From Rhodococcus tibetensis (GTDB lineage: Bacteria; Actinomycetota; Actinomycetes; Mycobacteriales; Mycobacteriaceae): DNA of 64,000 bases. How positions within the stretch are numbered: position 1 is the first letter of the stretch; each line of letters starts with the position of its first letter. The notes under the pieces are model-generated. The model did no database searches. It was not told the origin of the DNA and saw only the letters and a list, made by a program, of their open reading frames with translations. A program made the position numbers and the translations under genes. Where the stretch lies: assembly GCF_024438035.1 (NCBI RefSeq), contig NZ_JANFQF010000018.1, positions 57,941-121,940 of the forward strand, in the 5' to 3' direction. This document shows, piece after piece, positions 48,437 to 57,722 of the stretch.

Positions 48437-48515
48437 CGCTCCGCCTCCTCACCTGTGATAGCGCAGAAAATTTCGATCGTTCACGTACCCCGAACCGAAC
48501 ACCCCTGCCATCCGT

Positions 48516-48531
48516 TCGAACAAGCGTTCGA
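48516..48531. promoter_or_regulatory. LexA (SOS) box upstream of whiB2
   Basis: TCGAACAAGCGTTCGA is a perfect match to the actinobacterial LexA box TCGAAC-N4-GTTCGA. It lies 80-95 nt before the whiB2 start, in the whiB2/fbiA divergent gap (48437-48711), and about 180 nt from the fbiA start, so whiB2 is the likelier target. Confidence 0.78.
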
Positions 48532-48711
48532 ATTGATCCCCGCTGCAAGAGATTCCACGCCCACAACGTCGGAATGACATATTTGTGATTAGACACGCCC
48601 AGCGTGTCGCGGTCAAGCTAAGCCGAAAATGTCCATTAGTATTTCGCGCTCGAAATCGCCTTGGGGAAGCAGCCGACCGGCTCCGCCGGAGCACCGCCTA
48701 GGCTTTGCTTC

Positions 48712-49701
48712 GTGAACGTGACTGTATTGGTGGGCGGGGTCGGCGGGGCTCGATTCCTGCAAGGCGTGCGCAGACTTCTCGGCACCGACGGTGCGCACGA
48801 AGAGGGCCACTCCCCCGGCCATCGGATCACCGCCGTCGTCAACGTCGGTGACGACGTGTGGATGCACGGACTGCGCATCTGCCCCGACCTGGACACCTGC
48901 ATGTACACCCTCGGCGGCGGCATCGACACCGAGCGTGGGTGGGGGCATGCGGGAGAGACCTGGAACGCCAAGGAGGAACTCGCCGCGTACGGCGCCAAAC
49001 CCGACTGGTTCGGTCTGGGCGACCGCGACATCGCCACCCACCTCATTCGCACTCAGATGCTGCGCACGGGTTATCCGTTGTCGGCCGTCACCGAGGCCTT
49101 GTGCAATCGCTGGCAGCCGGGTGTCGCACTGTTGCCCGTTACCGACGACCGCAGCGAGACGCATGTGGTGATCACGGATCCCGAAGACGGCGAGCAGCGC
49201 GCAATCCACTTCCAGGAATGGTGGGTTCGGCACCGCGCAAAGGTTCCGACACACAGCTTCGCGCACATCGGCGCCGAGCAGGCGAAGCCGGCTCCCGGAG
49301 TGGTGGAGGCGATCGAGTCCGCGGACATCGTCCTGCTCGCCCCGTCGAATCCTGTGGTCAGCATCGGCGCGATCCTTGCGGTGCCCGGCATCCGCGGAGC
49401 CTTGCGCACCACCGCCGCGAAGGTCGTCGGCGTCTCTCCCATCATCGGCGGAAAGCCGTTGCGCGGCATGGCAGACGAATGCCTCGACGTCATCGGGGTC
49501 GAGACGTCGGCGGAGGCGATCGGCCGCTACTATGGGGCGCGCAGCGGGACCGGAATCCTCGACGGCTGGCTGGTGCACGACACCGACAACGCCGACGTTC
49601 CCGGTGTCGAAGTTCGCAGTGTGCCGTTGATCATGACCGACCCCGACGCGACGGCCAGGATGGTGCAGGCCGCCCTCGACGTTGCCGGGGTACCGCTGTG
49701 A
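48712..49701 (+). CDS. fbiA: F420 biosynthesis transferase FbiA (CofD family)
   Basis: 329-residue enzyme that joins the activated phospho-carboxylate side chain to Fo in coenzyme F420 synthesis. It has [17 protein letters not shown] at the N-terminus, [35 protein letters not shown] and [13 protein letters not shown], all CofD hallmarks. GTG 48712 has TAGGCT (48699-48704) 7 nt upstream and no binding site, so the mRNA is probably leaderless. It overlaps fbiB by 4 bp (GTGA). Confidence 0.95.
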   Translation: MNVTVLVGGVGGARFLQGVRRLLGTDGAHEEGHSPGHRITAVVNVGDDVWMHGLRICPDLDTCMYTLGGGIDTERGWGHAGETWNAKEELAAYGAKPDWFGLGDRDIATHLIRTQMLRTGYPLSAVTEALCNRWQPGVALLPVTDDRSETHVVITDPEDGEQRAIHFQEWWVRHRAKVPTHSFAHIGAEQAKPAPGVVEAIESADIVLLAPSNPVVSIGAILAVPGIRGALRTTAAKVVGVSPIIGGKPLRGMADECLDVIGVETSAEAIGRYYGARSGTGILDGWLVHDTDNADVPGVEVRSVPLIMTDPDATARMVQAALDVAGVPL

Positions 49702-51038
49702 TCGACCACGCGCCGGGCGGCCCCCTGGAGATCCTCCCGGTCCTCGGACTACCCGAGTTCCGCCCCGGGGACGACCTCGCCGCCGCCGTGGTCGCGGCGG
49801 CGTCGTGGCTGCGGGACGGCGACGTGCTGGTGGTCACCAGCAAGGTGTTCTCGAAGGTCGAGGGCCGCATCGTGTCCTCCCCCACCGATCCCGACGAGAG
49901 AGACGCCGTCCGACGGCGCCTCGTCGAACAGGAAGCCGTCCGCATCGTCGCCCGCAAGGGACGCACACTGATCACCGAGAATCGCCTCGGGATCGTCCAA
50001 GCGGCATCGGGGATCGACGGATCCAATGTCGAGGGGTCCGAACTCGCGCTGCTGCCCGAGGATCCGGATCTCAGCGCCCGTGGGCTCCGGGACGCGATCA
50101 AGGCTGCCCTCGGTGTCACCGTCGCCGTCGTCGTCACCGACACGATGGGACGGGCGTGGCGCAATGGGCAGATCGATGCCGCGATCGGCGCAGTCGGCCT
50201 TCCCGTCCTGCACGCGTATGCCGGGGCCCGCGACGGCCAGGGCAACGAACTGATCGTCACCGAGGTGGCGATCGCCGACGAGATCGCCGCGGCAGGCGAT
50301 CTGGTGAAGGGCAAACTCGGCGGTGTACCGGTCGCCGTCGTGCGCGGCCTCGACCTCGGTGACGACGGATCCAGCGCGCGGGATCTGATCCGGCGTGGGC
50401 CGGAAGACCTGTTCTGGCTCGGAACCGCCGAATCGCTGGCACAGGGCAGATCAGAAGCGCTTCTGCTGCGCCGCTCGATTCGACAGTTCTCCGACGAGCC
50501 TGTCGACGCCGGCGCCGTTCGCGCAGCAATCTCCGAAGCGCTCACCGCTCCCGCGCCACACCACACTCGCCCGGTTCGTTTCGTCTGGATCCGGACCCTC
50601 GCGATCCGGGATGAACTGTTGTCTCGCATGCGAGATCAGTGGCGCGCCGATCTCGCGTCCGACGGCATGGACGCGGCCGCCGTCGAGGCCCGGGTGGCGC
50701 GGGGGAACATCTTGTTCGACGCCCCCGAGGTCATCATCCCGTTCTGTGTTCCCGACGGCGCACACACCTACCCCGACGCGCGCAGGCAGGCGGCCGAATC
50801 GACCATGTTCACGGCGGCTGTGGGCGCGGCTGTACAGGGGCTCCTGGTATCGCTGGCGGTCAAGGGAATCGGCAGTTGCTGGATCGGCTCCACCATCTTC
50901 GCCGCCGACGTGGTGCGCACCGTCCTGGACCTGCCCGCCGACTGGCGACCGCTCGGTGCGATCGCGGTCGGCCATCCCGTGGAACCGCTCGCTCCGCGCG
51001 AAGTCCCCGATTCCGCCGACGCCCTCCTCGAACGGTGA
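49698..51038 (+). CDS. fbiB: FbiB, coenzyme F420:L-glutamate ligase/FMN-binding dehydratase-reductase
   Basis: 446-residue two-domain enzyme: an N-terminal CofE-like gamma-glutamyl ligase (about 1-245; [30 protein letters not shown]) that adds glutamates to F420, and a C-terminal nitroreductase-like FMN domain (about 250-446; [35 protein letters not shown]) that reduces dehydro-F420. The fusion is typical of actinobacteria. The GTG start overlaps the fbiA stop. The long open frame upstream to 48858 is inside fbiA. Confidence 0.95.
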   Translation: MIDHAPGGPLEILPVLGLPEFRPGDDLAAAVVAAASWLRDGDVLVVTSKVFSKVEGRIVSSPTDPDERDAVRRRLVEQEAVRIVARKGRTLITENRLGIVQAASGIDGSNVEGSELALLPEDPDLSARGLRDAIKAALGVTVAVVVTDTMGRAWRNGQIDAAIGAVGLPVLHAYAGARDGQGNELIVTEVAIADEIAAAGDLVKGKLGGVPVAVVRGLDLGDDGSSARDLIRRGPEDLFWLGTAESLAQGRSEALLLRRSIRQFSDEPVDAGAVRAAISEALTAPAPHHTRPVRFVWIRTLAIRDELLSRMRDQWRADLASDGMDAAAVEARVARGNILFDAPEVIIPFCVPDGAHTYPDARRQAAESTMFTAAVGAAVQGLLVSLAVKGIGSCWIGSTIFAADVVRTVLDLPADWRPLGAIAVGHPVEPLAPREVPDSADALLER

Positions 51039-51048
51039 CCGCCGCGAC

Positions 51049-51597
51049 ATGAGCGCCGAAACTCTGCACCGGTCCGCCACCGAGGTGCTCGCGTCCTGGA
51101 AAACGGTGAGCGAGAGCGACGAATCGTTGCGCCATACCATGCTTGCGTTCCTCGGCTCCGCACCGCTCGGCTGCCTCCGCGAGCACGCCCCCGGTCACAT
51201 CACGGCGTCGTCGCTGGTTCTGGACGAGAGCGGATGCCATGTGCTCCTCACACTGCATCCCCGGGTCGGCCGGTGGATCCAGTTGGGTGGGCACTGCGAG
51301 GCAACGGACGAGACCGTCGTCGATGCGGCACTGCGCGAGGCCTGCGAGGAGTCGGGCATCCCGGACCTGCGGATCGATGCGGAATTACTCTCCGCGCATA
51401 CACATGCGATCACGTGCTCCCTCGGGCAGCCGACCCGGCACCTCGATCTGCGCTTCCTCGTCCGGGCCCGGCCCGACGCGCACATCGTGCGCAGTTCCGA
51501 GTCGACAGACCTGCGCTGGTGGCCGGTGGACGCGCTCCCGCCCGACGCGGAGAAGTCCACGATCGACCACTTGGTCCATCTCGCCGGACTACGCTGA
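51049..51597 (+). CDS. NUDIX hydrolase
   Basis: 182-residue Nudix protein; the box reads GGHCEATDETVVDAALREAC then EESGI, with the REACEESGI helix intact but one extra residue between the glycine and the first acidic residue compared with Gx5Ex7REUxEExGU. The substrate is unknown. ATG 51049 lies 10 nt after the fbiB stop, so it may be expressed with fbiAB. The N-terminal 50 residues resemble a helical cap. It is convergent with the guanylyltransferase gene. Confidence 0.88.
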   Translation: MSAETLHRSATEVLASWKTVSESDESLRHTMLAFLGSAPLGCLREHAPGHITASSLVLDESGCHVLLTLHPRVGRWIQLGGHCEATDETVVDAALREACEESGIPDLRIDAELLSAHTHAITCSLGQPTRHLDLRFLVRARPDAHIVRSSESTDLRWWPVDALPPDAEKSTIDHLVHLAGLR

Positions 51598-51665
51598 GCA
51601 GAACCTCGGTCAGGGGAACCGATGGAGCGGCCCGCAGCGCGGGTCGTCCTGCGTCGCCACGCATT

Positions 51666-52745
51666 TCACACGTCGGTGCTGAAACGCACTCCGCCGTCGG
51701 GAAGCGTCACGCCCGGCCACACCCGGGCCCCGCGCAACAACTCACACCGAGCACCGATGTCGGCTCCGTCGCCGATCACCGCGTCGCGGACGAGAGCCCG
51801 CGGACCGATGCGCGCACCGAAACCGATGATGGAACGTTCCACGGTTGCGCCTGCCTCGACGACTGCCCCGTCGAACAGCACGGCGCCGTCGAGGCGTGCA
51901 CCCGCTCCTACCTCGGCGCCGCGTCCGACCACGGTCCCGCCGATCAGCAAGGCACCCGGCGCGACGCCCGCTCCCGGGTGCACCAGTGATTCGCCGCGGG
52001 GCCCGTCGAGCGCCGGCGACGGCGCAATGCCCCGCACCAGGTCCGCCGAGCCTCGGACGAAGTCCTCCGGGGTGCCCATGTCACGCCAGTACGACGAGTC
52101 CACGTGCCCGTAGACCCGCGCGCCCTCGGCCAGCAGAGCCGGAAAGACCTCGCGCTCCACAGACACGGGGCGTCCGGACGGGATCTGTTCGATGATGTCG
52201 CGCTTGAACACGTAGCAACCGGCGTTGATCTGGTCGGTCGGCGGGTCCTGGGTCTTCTCCAGGAACGCGGTGACCCGTCCCTCCGCATCGGTGGGAACAC
52301 AACCGAACGCCCGCGGATCCCCCACCCGCACGAGGTGCAGTGTGACGTCGGCTTCGGTCGTACGATGCGTGTCGAGGATTCCCCCGAGATCGGTACCGCC
52401 GAGCACGTCACCGTTGAAGACCATGGTGTTCTCGCCGCGCAGTTTCGGAAGCACGTTGCGGATGCCGCCACCGGTTCCGAGAGGTTCGGTCTCGGTGACG
52501 TAGTCGATCTCGAGACCCAGTTTGGACCCGTCACCGAAGTGTTCCTCGAACACCTCCGCCTTGAAGGACGTGCCGAGGACGACGTGCGTGATGCCCGCGG
52601 CCGCGATGCGCGCCAGCAGATGGGTGAGGAACGGCAGACCCGCCGTGGGCAGCATCGGCTTCGGCGCCGACAACGTCAATGGGCGAAGCCGGGTGCCCTT
52701 GCCCCCCACCAGCACCACTGCATCGGTCTTCTGTTCACCTGTCAT
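51666..52745 (-). CDS. Mannose-1-phosphate guanylyltransferase (Rv3264c-like)
   Basis: 359-residue nucleotidyltransferase making GDP-mannose from mannose-1-P and GTP. The signature is VLVGGKGTRLRPLTLSAPKP (GGKGTRLRPLT at 14-24); FNGDVLGG holds the metal aspartate. The C-terminal third is a left-handed beta-helix with repeated hexapeptides (GALLIGGTVVGRGAEVGAGA). ATG 52745 overlaps the end of wbbL by 11 bp. With manA and manB it completes GDP-mannose supply. Confidence 0.92.
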   Translation of the reverse strand: MTGEQKTDAVVLVGGKGTRLRPLTLSAPKPMLPTAGLPFLTHLLARIAAAGITHVVLGTSFKAEVFEEHFGDGSKLGLEIDYVTETEPLGTGGGIRNVLPKLRGENTMVFNGDVLGGTDLGGILDTHRTTEADVTLHLVRVGDPRAFGCVPTDAEGRVTAFLEKTQDPPTDQINAGCYVFKRDIIEQIPSGRPVSVEREVFPALLAEGARVYGHVDSSYWRDMGTPEDFVRGSADLVRGIAPSPALDGPRGESLVHPGAGVAPGALLIGGTVVGRGAEVGAGARLDGAVLFDGAVVEAGATVERSIIGFGARIGPRALVRDAVIGDGADIGARCELLRGARVWPGVTLPDGGVRFSTDV

Positions 52746-53634
52746 CGGACGCTGCCCCCTCGTTGGAATTTCGTTGTCGTTCCCGCACTGCCGCAGCCAC
52801 CGCCACCTTCGACCGCACCGCCAATCCTCCTCGGAGGGCCCACCGCAGCGGCGCCTGCCACCAGTGCGGGTGCCGATCCGCCTGGAAGCGGTACGCACTC
52901 TGATGGTGTGCGGGCAACATCAGTTCGGGATGCTTTCCGGCGGCGTGTCCCTTGGCGTGCGTGACCTCGGCGGACGGGACATGGACATTGAGCCACCCCG
53001 CCTTGCCCAGCCGGTCACCGAGATCGACATCCTCCATGTACATGAAGTAGCGGGAGTCGAAACCGTTGATCGAATCGAACGCCGCTCGACGGATCAGCAG
53101 ACACGACCCGGACAACCACCCGACCGCGCGCTCACTGAGCGACTCGTTCTCCTGTCGGTAGCCGGCAGTCCAGGGGTTGGACGGCCATACCGTTCCCAGA
53201 ACGGCGTGGCCTGCACCCGACACCAGGTCGGGGACCTGGCGTGCCGAGGGATACACACTTCCGTCGGGTTCGAGCACGAGGGGACCGAGCGCCCCGGCCC
53301 GTGGCCACCGCTCGGCAGCCGCGAGAAGAACGTCGATCGATCCGGGCGCCCACCGAACATCCGGATTGGCTACGACGACGAACTCGATCTCTTCGTCGAT
53401 CTCCGCCACAGCCCTGTTGACGGCACCGCCGTAACCGATGTTCCCGCCGGTGCGTAGCAGGCGTACGTGGTCGTACGCCTTGTCGGCGGCCTCGGGTGCG
53501 CCATCTGTCGATCCGTTGTCAGCCATCACGACCTGCGGATCTTCTTTCGTCGCCTCGGCGAGAGTGTCCAGGAAATGTTCCAGATGCTCGCCTGGCGAAT
53601 AGGTAACCGTCACCACGGCCAGCTTCGAACTCAC
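52735..53634 (-). CDS. wbbL: Rhamnosyltransferase WbbL (GT2)
   Basis: 299-residue GT2 family enzyme that adds L-rhamnose to decaprenyl-PP-GlcNAc, forming the linker between arabinogalactan and peptidoglycan; essential in mycobacteria. N-terminal VVTVTYSPGEHLEHFLDTL, then VMADNGSTDGAPE and VVANPDVRW (the DxD-like site), and FMYMEDVDLGDRLGKAGW, which holds the catalytic base region. GTG 53634 has TACGCT (53647-53642, minus strand) 7 nt upstream: leaderless. rmlD lies 34 nt upstream on the same strand. Confidence 0.94.
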   Translation of the reverse strand: MSSKLAVVTVTYSPGEHLEHFLDTLAEATKEDPQVVMADNGSTDGAPEAADKAYDHVRLLRTGGNIGYGGAVNRAVAEIDEEIEFVVVANPDVRWAPGSIDVLLAAAERWPRAGALGPLVLEPDGSVYPSARQVPDLVSGAGHAVLGTVWPSNPWTAGYRQENESLSERAVGWLSGSCLLIRRAAFDSINGFDSRYFMYMEDVDLGDRLGKAGWLNVHVPSAEVTHAKGHAAGKHPELMLPAHHQSAYRFQADRHPHWWQAPLRWALRGGLAVRSKVAVAAAVRERQRNSNEGAASDDR

Positions 53635-53668
53635 GCGGGCAAGCGTAGCCGTTCCGGGACGCCCCGCC

Positions 53669-54517
53669 TCACACGACCGTTGTCAGCGCTGCGCGCAGGG
53701 CGTCGCGCCACGGCCGCATCGGAGTAAGGCCCGCGGCTGCCCACGAGTTCTGAGACAGGACAGAGAACGCCGGGCGCGGGGCGGGACGCACGAACTGGGC
53801 ACTCGAGCACGGGCGCACTCGCTCGGGGTCGGCGCCAACCTCCTCGAATACCGCTCGGGCGAGGTCGTACCAGCTGGCCCGCCCTGCATTGGTGGCATGC
53901 AGAATCGGTGCCACGACGTCGGTGCGGTGGGCCAACTCCAGAAGTGCAGCGGCGAGGTCACCTGCGAATGTGGGCGATCCCACTTGATCGTTCACCACGT
54001 CGATCGTGTCGCGCTCACGTTCGAGCCGGAGCATCGTGGCCACGAAGTCGGAACCCGCACCGCTGTAGACCCACGCGGTTCGCACGACGTGGGCAGCGGG
54101 CAGCGCTGCGTGCACAGCGCGCTCACCGGCCAGTTTGGTGCGTCCGTACGCTGTCGCCGGCGCCGTCGGCGCGTCTACCTCGTACGGCGTGTCCGCACGC
54201 CCGGCGAACACGTAGTCGGTGGAGACGTGGATCAGTCGTGCGCCCATCCGGGCACAGGCCGCGGCGAGAATCGCCGGGCCGCGTTCGTTGACGACGAGGG
54301 CCCTCTCCTCGTCGGATTCGGCGGCATCCACCGCGGTATAGGCCGCGCAGTTGATCACCACCGATCGGCCTTCGACCTGCGCGTCCACTGCGTCGGGGTC
54401 GGTGATGTCGAGCTCGTCCGAACCCACACCCCGAACTGCGATACCTGCTGCCTCGGCGCGGCGAAGGAGGTGTCCTCCCAGTTGTCCCCGGGCGCCGGTC
54501 ACAAGGATTTCCGTCAC
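53669..54517 (-). CDS. rmlD: dTDP-4-dehydrorhamnose reductase
   Basis: 282-residue extended SDR enzyme, last step of dTDP-L-rhamnose synthesis. NADPH motif TGARGQLGGHLL, VINCAAYTAVDAAESDEERA, catalytic HVSTDYVFAG and YGRTKLAGERAV (Tyr and Lys). Its product is the donor for WbbL, next in the series. GTG 54517 has CAGACT 6 nt upstream and may be leaderless. It is divergent from the LCP gene across a 66-nt gap. Confidence 0.95.
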   Translation of the reverse strand: MTEILVTGARGQLGGHLLRRAEAAGIAVRGVGSDELDITDPDAVDAQVEGRSVVINCAAYTAVDAAESDEERALVVNERGPAILAAACARMGARLIHVSTDYVFAGRADTPYEVDAPTAPATAYGRTKLAGERAVHAALPAAHVVRTAWVYSGAGSDFVATMLRLERERDTIDVVNDQVGSPTFAGDLAAALLELAHRTDVVAPILHATNAGRASWYDLARAVFEEVGADPERVRPCSSAQFVRPAPRPAFSVLSQNSWAAAGLTPMRPWRDALRAALTTVV

Positions 54518-54583
54518 GCGGTCAGTCTGGCACGCCGATCGCCGCGTCCCTGTTCCGAACGCGCCGACCAGTAGCCTGGTTGC

Positions 54584-56095
54584 GTGTCACACGAGCAACC
54601 CGAACCGGGCGAACCCCCGAGGACGTCCCGGCATCCCGTCCACATCGCGGTGACCGTGCTGTCGGTGCTCGCACTCGTCGTCACCGGTTTCGCGTGGCGG
54701 AGCATCGACTCGCTACGCAACAACCTGGCAACCGCGGGCGGTCTCGGACTCGGCGGAAGCGCCGACGGCGCCGTCGACATCCTCATGGTCGGTACGGACA
54801 GCCGCACCGATGCCCACGGCAACCCACTGTCCCAGGAGGAACTCGACTCACTGCGCGCGGGCGAAGAGGTGGCGTCCAACACCGACACCATCGTCCTGAT
54901 CCGCGTCCCCAACGACGGCAGTTCCGCCACCGCCATTTCCATCCCCCGCGACTCCTACGTCGACGTACCGGGAATCGGCAAGTCCAAGATCAATGCGGCA
55001 TACGGCGCAACCAAGGAGACGGAGCGGCTGAAGCTCGTCGAGGGTGGTTCGACGGACAAGGAGGCCGAGGAGCAGTCGACGGAGTCCGGCCGTGAGGCGC
55101 TGATCGAATCGGTCGCGGAATTGACCGGTATCACCGTCGACCACTACGCCGAGGTCGGATTGCTCGGATTCGTCCTGCTCACCAACGCGGTGGGCGGCGT
55201 AGACGTGTGCCTCAACGAGCCGGTGGACGAGGACCTGTCGGGGGCACATTTCCCGGCCGGCGAGCAGTCGCTGAAGGGCGCCGACGCGTTGAGCTTCGTC
55301 CGGCAGCGCCACGATCTTCCTCGCGGTGATCTCGACCGCATCGTGCGGCAGCAGGTGTTCATGGCGTCGCTCGTGGGCAAGGTGCTCTCGGCGAAAACAC
55401 TCAGCGATCCCGGCAAACTGAACGAACTGAGCGCCGCCGTCCAACGATCCGTCGTACTCGACGACGACTGGGACATCATCGAATTCGCCACCCAATTGCA
55501 GGACCTGGCCGGTGGCAAGGTGCAGTTCGAGACGATTCCGGTCGCCGACCTCAACGGCATGACCGACTACGGCGAGTCCATCGTCGAGGTCGATCCGAAG
55601 GCCGTGAAGAAGTACGTGACGGGTCTCGTCGGCGAAGAACCGAGCGACGCCGAGAACACCACGACCACGCCGGACATCGACACCTCCACGGTGACCGTGG
55701 ACGTTGCGAATGCCAGCGACATCGGTGGCCTCGCCACCGGGGTGTCCGATGCGCTCACCGCGCTCGGCTACGGACAGGGTGAGGTCGGCAACTACACGGG
55801 CACCTCGGTGAGTTCCACCACGGTCTTCGCGCACTCCGCGGACGACGACAGCGCCAAGGCCGTCGCATCAGCACTCGGTGGACTGCCCACCGACACGGAT
55901 TCGACTCTGCCCGAGGGCTCGGTGCGCGTGGTGCTCTCCGACGACTACGACGGACCCACATCGGCGGAGACGACCTCCACGAGCGGATCCGCCGAGACCG
56001 CGGGCACCTCGTCCGCGTCAGGCACCTCGCCCACCCCGGCACCGCCCGGCCCGCCTATCGATGCCGGCTCGTCCGGCCCGCGCTGTGTGAACTAG
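54584..56095 (+). CDS. LytR-CpsA-Psr (LCP) family ligase (Rv3267-like)
   Basis: 503-residue membrane-anchored enzyme of the family that attaches arabinogalactan to peptidoglycan. TM at about 19-39, LCP domain (ILMVGTDSRTDAHGNPLSQ, ISIPRDSYVDVPGIGKSKIN, FVRQRHDLPRGDLDRIVRQQ) and a C-terminal LytR_C domain (VTVDVANASDIGGLATGV), then a Ser/Thr/Pro tail. GTG 54584 has TAGCCT (54572-54577) 6 nt upstream: leaderless. The Rv3267 ortholog is the main mycobacterial ligase, as I recall. It sits beside rmlD and wbbL, which make the same linker. Confidence 0.93.
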   Translation: MSHEQPEPGEPPRTSRHPVHIAVTVLSVLALVVTGFAWRSIDSLRNNLATAGGLGLGGSADGAVDILMVGTDSRTDAHGNPLSQEELDSLRAGEEVASNTDTIVLIRVPNDGSSATAISIPRDSYVDVPGIGKSKINAAYGATKETERLKLVEGGSTDKEAEEQSTESGREALIESVAELTGITVDHYAEVGLLGFVLLTNAVGGVDVCLNEPVDEDLSGAHFPAGEQSLKGADALSFVRQRHDLPRGDLDRIVRQQVFMASLVGKVLSAKTLSDPGKLNELSAAVQRSVVLDDDWDIIEFATQLQDLAGGKVQFETIPVADLNGMTDYGESIVEVDPKAVKKYVTGLVGEEPSDAENTTTTPDIDTSTVTVDVANASDIGGLATGVSDALTALGYGQGEVGNYTGTSVSSTTVFAHSADDDSAKAVASALGGLPTDTDSTLPEGSVRVVLSDDYDGPTSAETTSTSGSAETAGTSSASGTSPTPAPPGPPIDAGSSGPRCVN

Positions 56096-56112
56096 AGAAC
56101 GAGAAACGAACT

Positions 56113-56838
56113 GTGTCCATGAACCATGCCTCCCGCACGTTGACCGATGCCCTTCTCGACCCGATCCTGGCGAGCGATCCGGCAGGCCCGCGAGTGACGT
56201 TCTACGACGACGCCACCGGCGAACGAGTCGAACTCTCCGCGCTCACCCTGACCAACTGGGCCGCGAAAACCGCCAATTTCCTGCGGGACGAGTTCGCCCT
56301 CGAACCGGGGGCGCGGGTGTGCGTGCTGCTGCCCGCGCACTGGCAGACCGCCGCCGTCCTTCTCGGCGCCTGGTGGGCAGGCGCCGAGGTCGTCCTCGAG
56401 CCCGATGCGGAGGCCGAAGTCGCACTTGTCTCGGTCGGCCGTCTGGCCGAAGTCGACGACGTACCGGAGGTCGCGGTGCTCTCACTCGACGCATTCGGAC
56501 GGCCCGTCCCCGACCTTCCCGTGGGTATCACCGACTACGCCACCTCCGTCCGCGTCCACGGCGACCAGTTCCGGCCGACTGTAGCCGGACCCGCGATCGC
56601 CGGGACCAGCGTCGACGACGTACTCGACGCGGCACGTGCGTCGGCCGAAGCGCAGGGCATCACGTCGACGGATCGGGTGTCCTCCGATATCGCCTGGGAT
56701 TCTCCGGATGCACTGATCGCCGGCCTGATCGCCGTCTTCGCGGCCGGCGCGTCGCTGGTGCAGGTGGCCAACGCCGACCCCTCATCTCAGACGAGGCGGA
56801 TCGGAACAGAGAAAATCACGCGTCAGCTCACTCGGTAG
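56113..56838 (+). CDS. TIGR03089 family protein (Rv3268-like)
   Basis: 241-residue protein that resembles only the N-terminal part of AMP-forming adenylating enzymes (TLTNWAAKTANFLRDEFAL, ARVCVLLPAHWQTAAVLLGA). The phosphate-binding loop and C-terminal domain of acyl-CoA synthetases are missing, so adenylation is unlikely. It is conserved beside the LCP gene in mycolata. GTG 56113 or ATG 56119 may start it; both follow the LCP stop by under 25 nt. It overlaps the convergent HEXXH gene by 16 bp. Confidence 0.83.
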   Translation: MSMNHASRTLTDALLDPILASDPAGPRVTFYDDATGERVELSALTLTNWAAKTANFLRDEFALEPGARVCVLLPAHWQTAAVLLGAWWAGAEVVLEPDAEAEVALVSVGRLAEVDDVPEVAVLSLDAFGRPVPDLPVGITDYATSVRVHGDQFRPTVAGPAIAGTSVDDVLDAARASAEAQGITSTDRVSSDIAWDSPDALIAGLIAVFAAGASLVQVANADPSSQTRRIGTEKITRQLTR

Positions 56839-57203
56839 CCGCCGTCGGCCAGTCCCGCGGCGATTTCGAATCTGTTGCGCGCCCCACGGTGGCGTAACTC
56901 CTCGAACAGGTACCGGAGCGCAAAACTCCACCCGTATGTGGCCCACTGGTCGGCATGCACCGCCTCATGGCGCAGGAGCGTTCGCGCCGGCGTCCGCCCT
57001 GTGAGGAACGCGCCCCCGATCGTCGTCCCCCCGCGCGCGAAGCCGCCCCTCATGCCGCTGCACACGAAGATGCCGAACTCCTCGTCGAAGGCAGTGCGGC
57101 CACCCCACACCCGCGCGTACGCCAACGCCGCGCAGGTGATCGCCGCCGACTGCCCATTCCCCCGCGTCGCCCGGATCATCGGCACCCCGCGGCTACGTCT
57201 CAT
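56823..57203 (-). CDS. Small HEXXH protein of unknown function
   Basis: 126-residue protein. The central motif LLRHEAVHADQWATYG (HEAVH at 79-83) and a glutamate 30 residues later in NRFEIAAGL (113) are laid out like a minimal gluzincin metal site. A preceding hydrophobic, glycine-rich stretch (GGFARGGTTIGGAFL) may form beta-strands. Relatives in databases are sometimes labelled Fe-S oxidoreductase, but no iron-sulfur motif is visible; only Cys24 and Cys48 exist. Its ATG abuts the purE stop (TGAATG), so it is the last gene of the purK-purE unit. Confidence 0.7.
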   Translation of the reverse strand: MRRSRGVPMIRATRGNGQSAAITCAALAYARVWGGRTAFDEEFGIFVCSGMRGGFARGGTTIGGAFLTGRTPARTLLRHEAVHADQWATYGWSFALRYLFEELRHRGARNRFEIAAGLADGGYRVS

Positions 57204-57722
57204 TCAGCCGAGGAGCTTCTCGCGAAGGGCCTTGTCCTTGTCGAGCACCATCGATTCGAGCCCGTCCTGGAATGCGACCATCTGACGCTGCAGGGCGGGG
57301 TCGGCGGCACCGAGGATGCGGACGGCGAGAAGACCTGCGTTGCGGGCCCCGCCGATGGAGACCGTCGCGACGGGGACGCCGGCGGGCATCTGCACGATCG
57401 AGAGCAAGGAATCCATGCCGTCGAGGTACTTCAGCGGAACCGGCACACCGATGACGGGCAGTGGGGTGGCCGACGCGACCATGCCGGGCAGGTGGGCTGC
57501 GCCGCCGGCGCCGGCAATGATCACCTTGATGCCCCGACCGGCTGCCGACTTCGCGTAGTCGAGCATCCGCTGCGGTGTGCGGTGGGCGGAAACCACACCG
57601 ACCTCGAACCGGACACCGAACTCCGCAAGTGCCTCGGCAGCGGCCTCCATGGTGGGCCAGTCCGAGTCGCTGCCCATGATGAGCCCGACCTGTGCGCCCT
57701 GCTGTGCTGCCGATTCACTCAC
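57204..57722 (-). CDS. purE: N5-carboxyaminoimidazole ribonucleotide mutase PurE
   Basis: 172-residue class I PurE, turning N5-CAIR into CAIR in purine synthesis. It has [27 protein letters not shown] (catalytic histidine), [20 protein letters not shown] and [20 protein letters not shown] 57722 overlaps the purK stop by 8 bp; ATG 57731 is nearly as good. Co-translated with purK. The HEXXH gene begins immediately after its stop. Confidence 0.95.
   Translation of the reverse strand: MSESAAQQGAQVGLIMGSDSDWPTMEAAAEALAEFGVRFEVGVVSAHRTPQRMLDYAKSAAGRGIKVIIAGAGGAAHLPGMVASATPLPVIGVPVPLKYLDGMDSLLSIVQMPAGVPVATVSIGGARNAGLLAVRILGAADPALQRQMVAFQDGLESMVLDKDKALREKLLG

Noticed and set aside
48858..49697. Upstream extension of the fbiB frame
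   Set aside because: Lies inside fbiA in another frame; the GTGA overlap at 49698 and the CofE-like start define fbiB.
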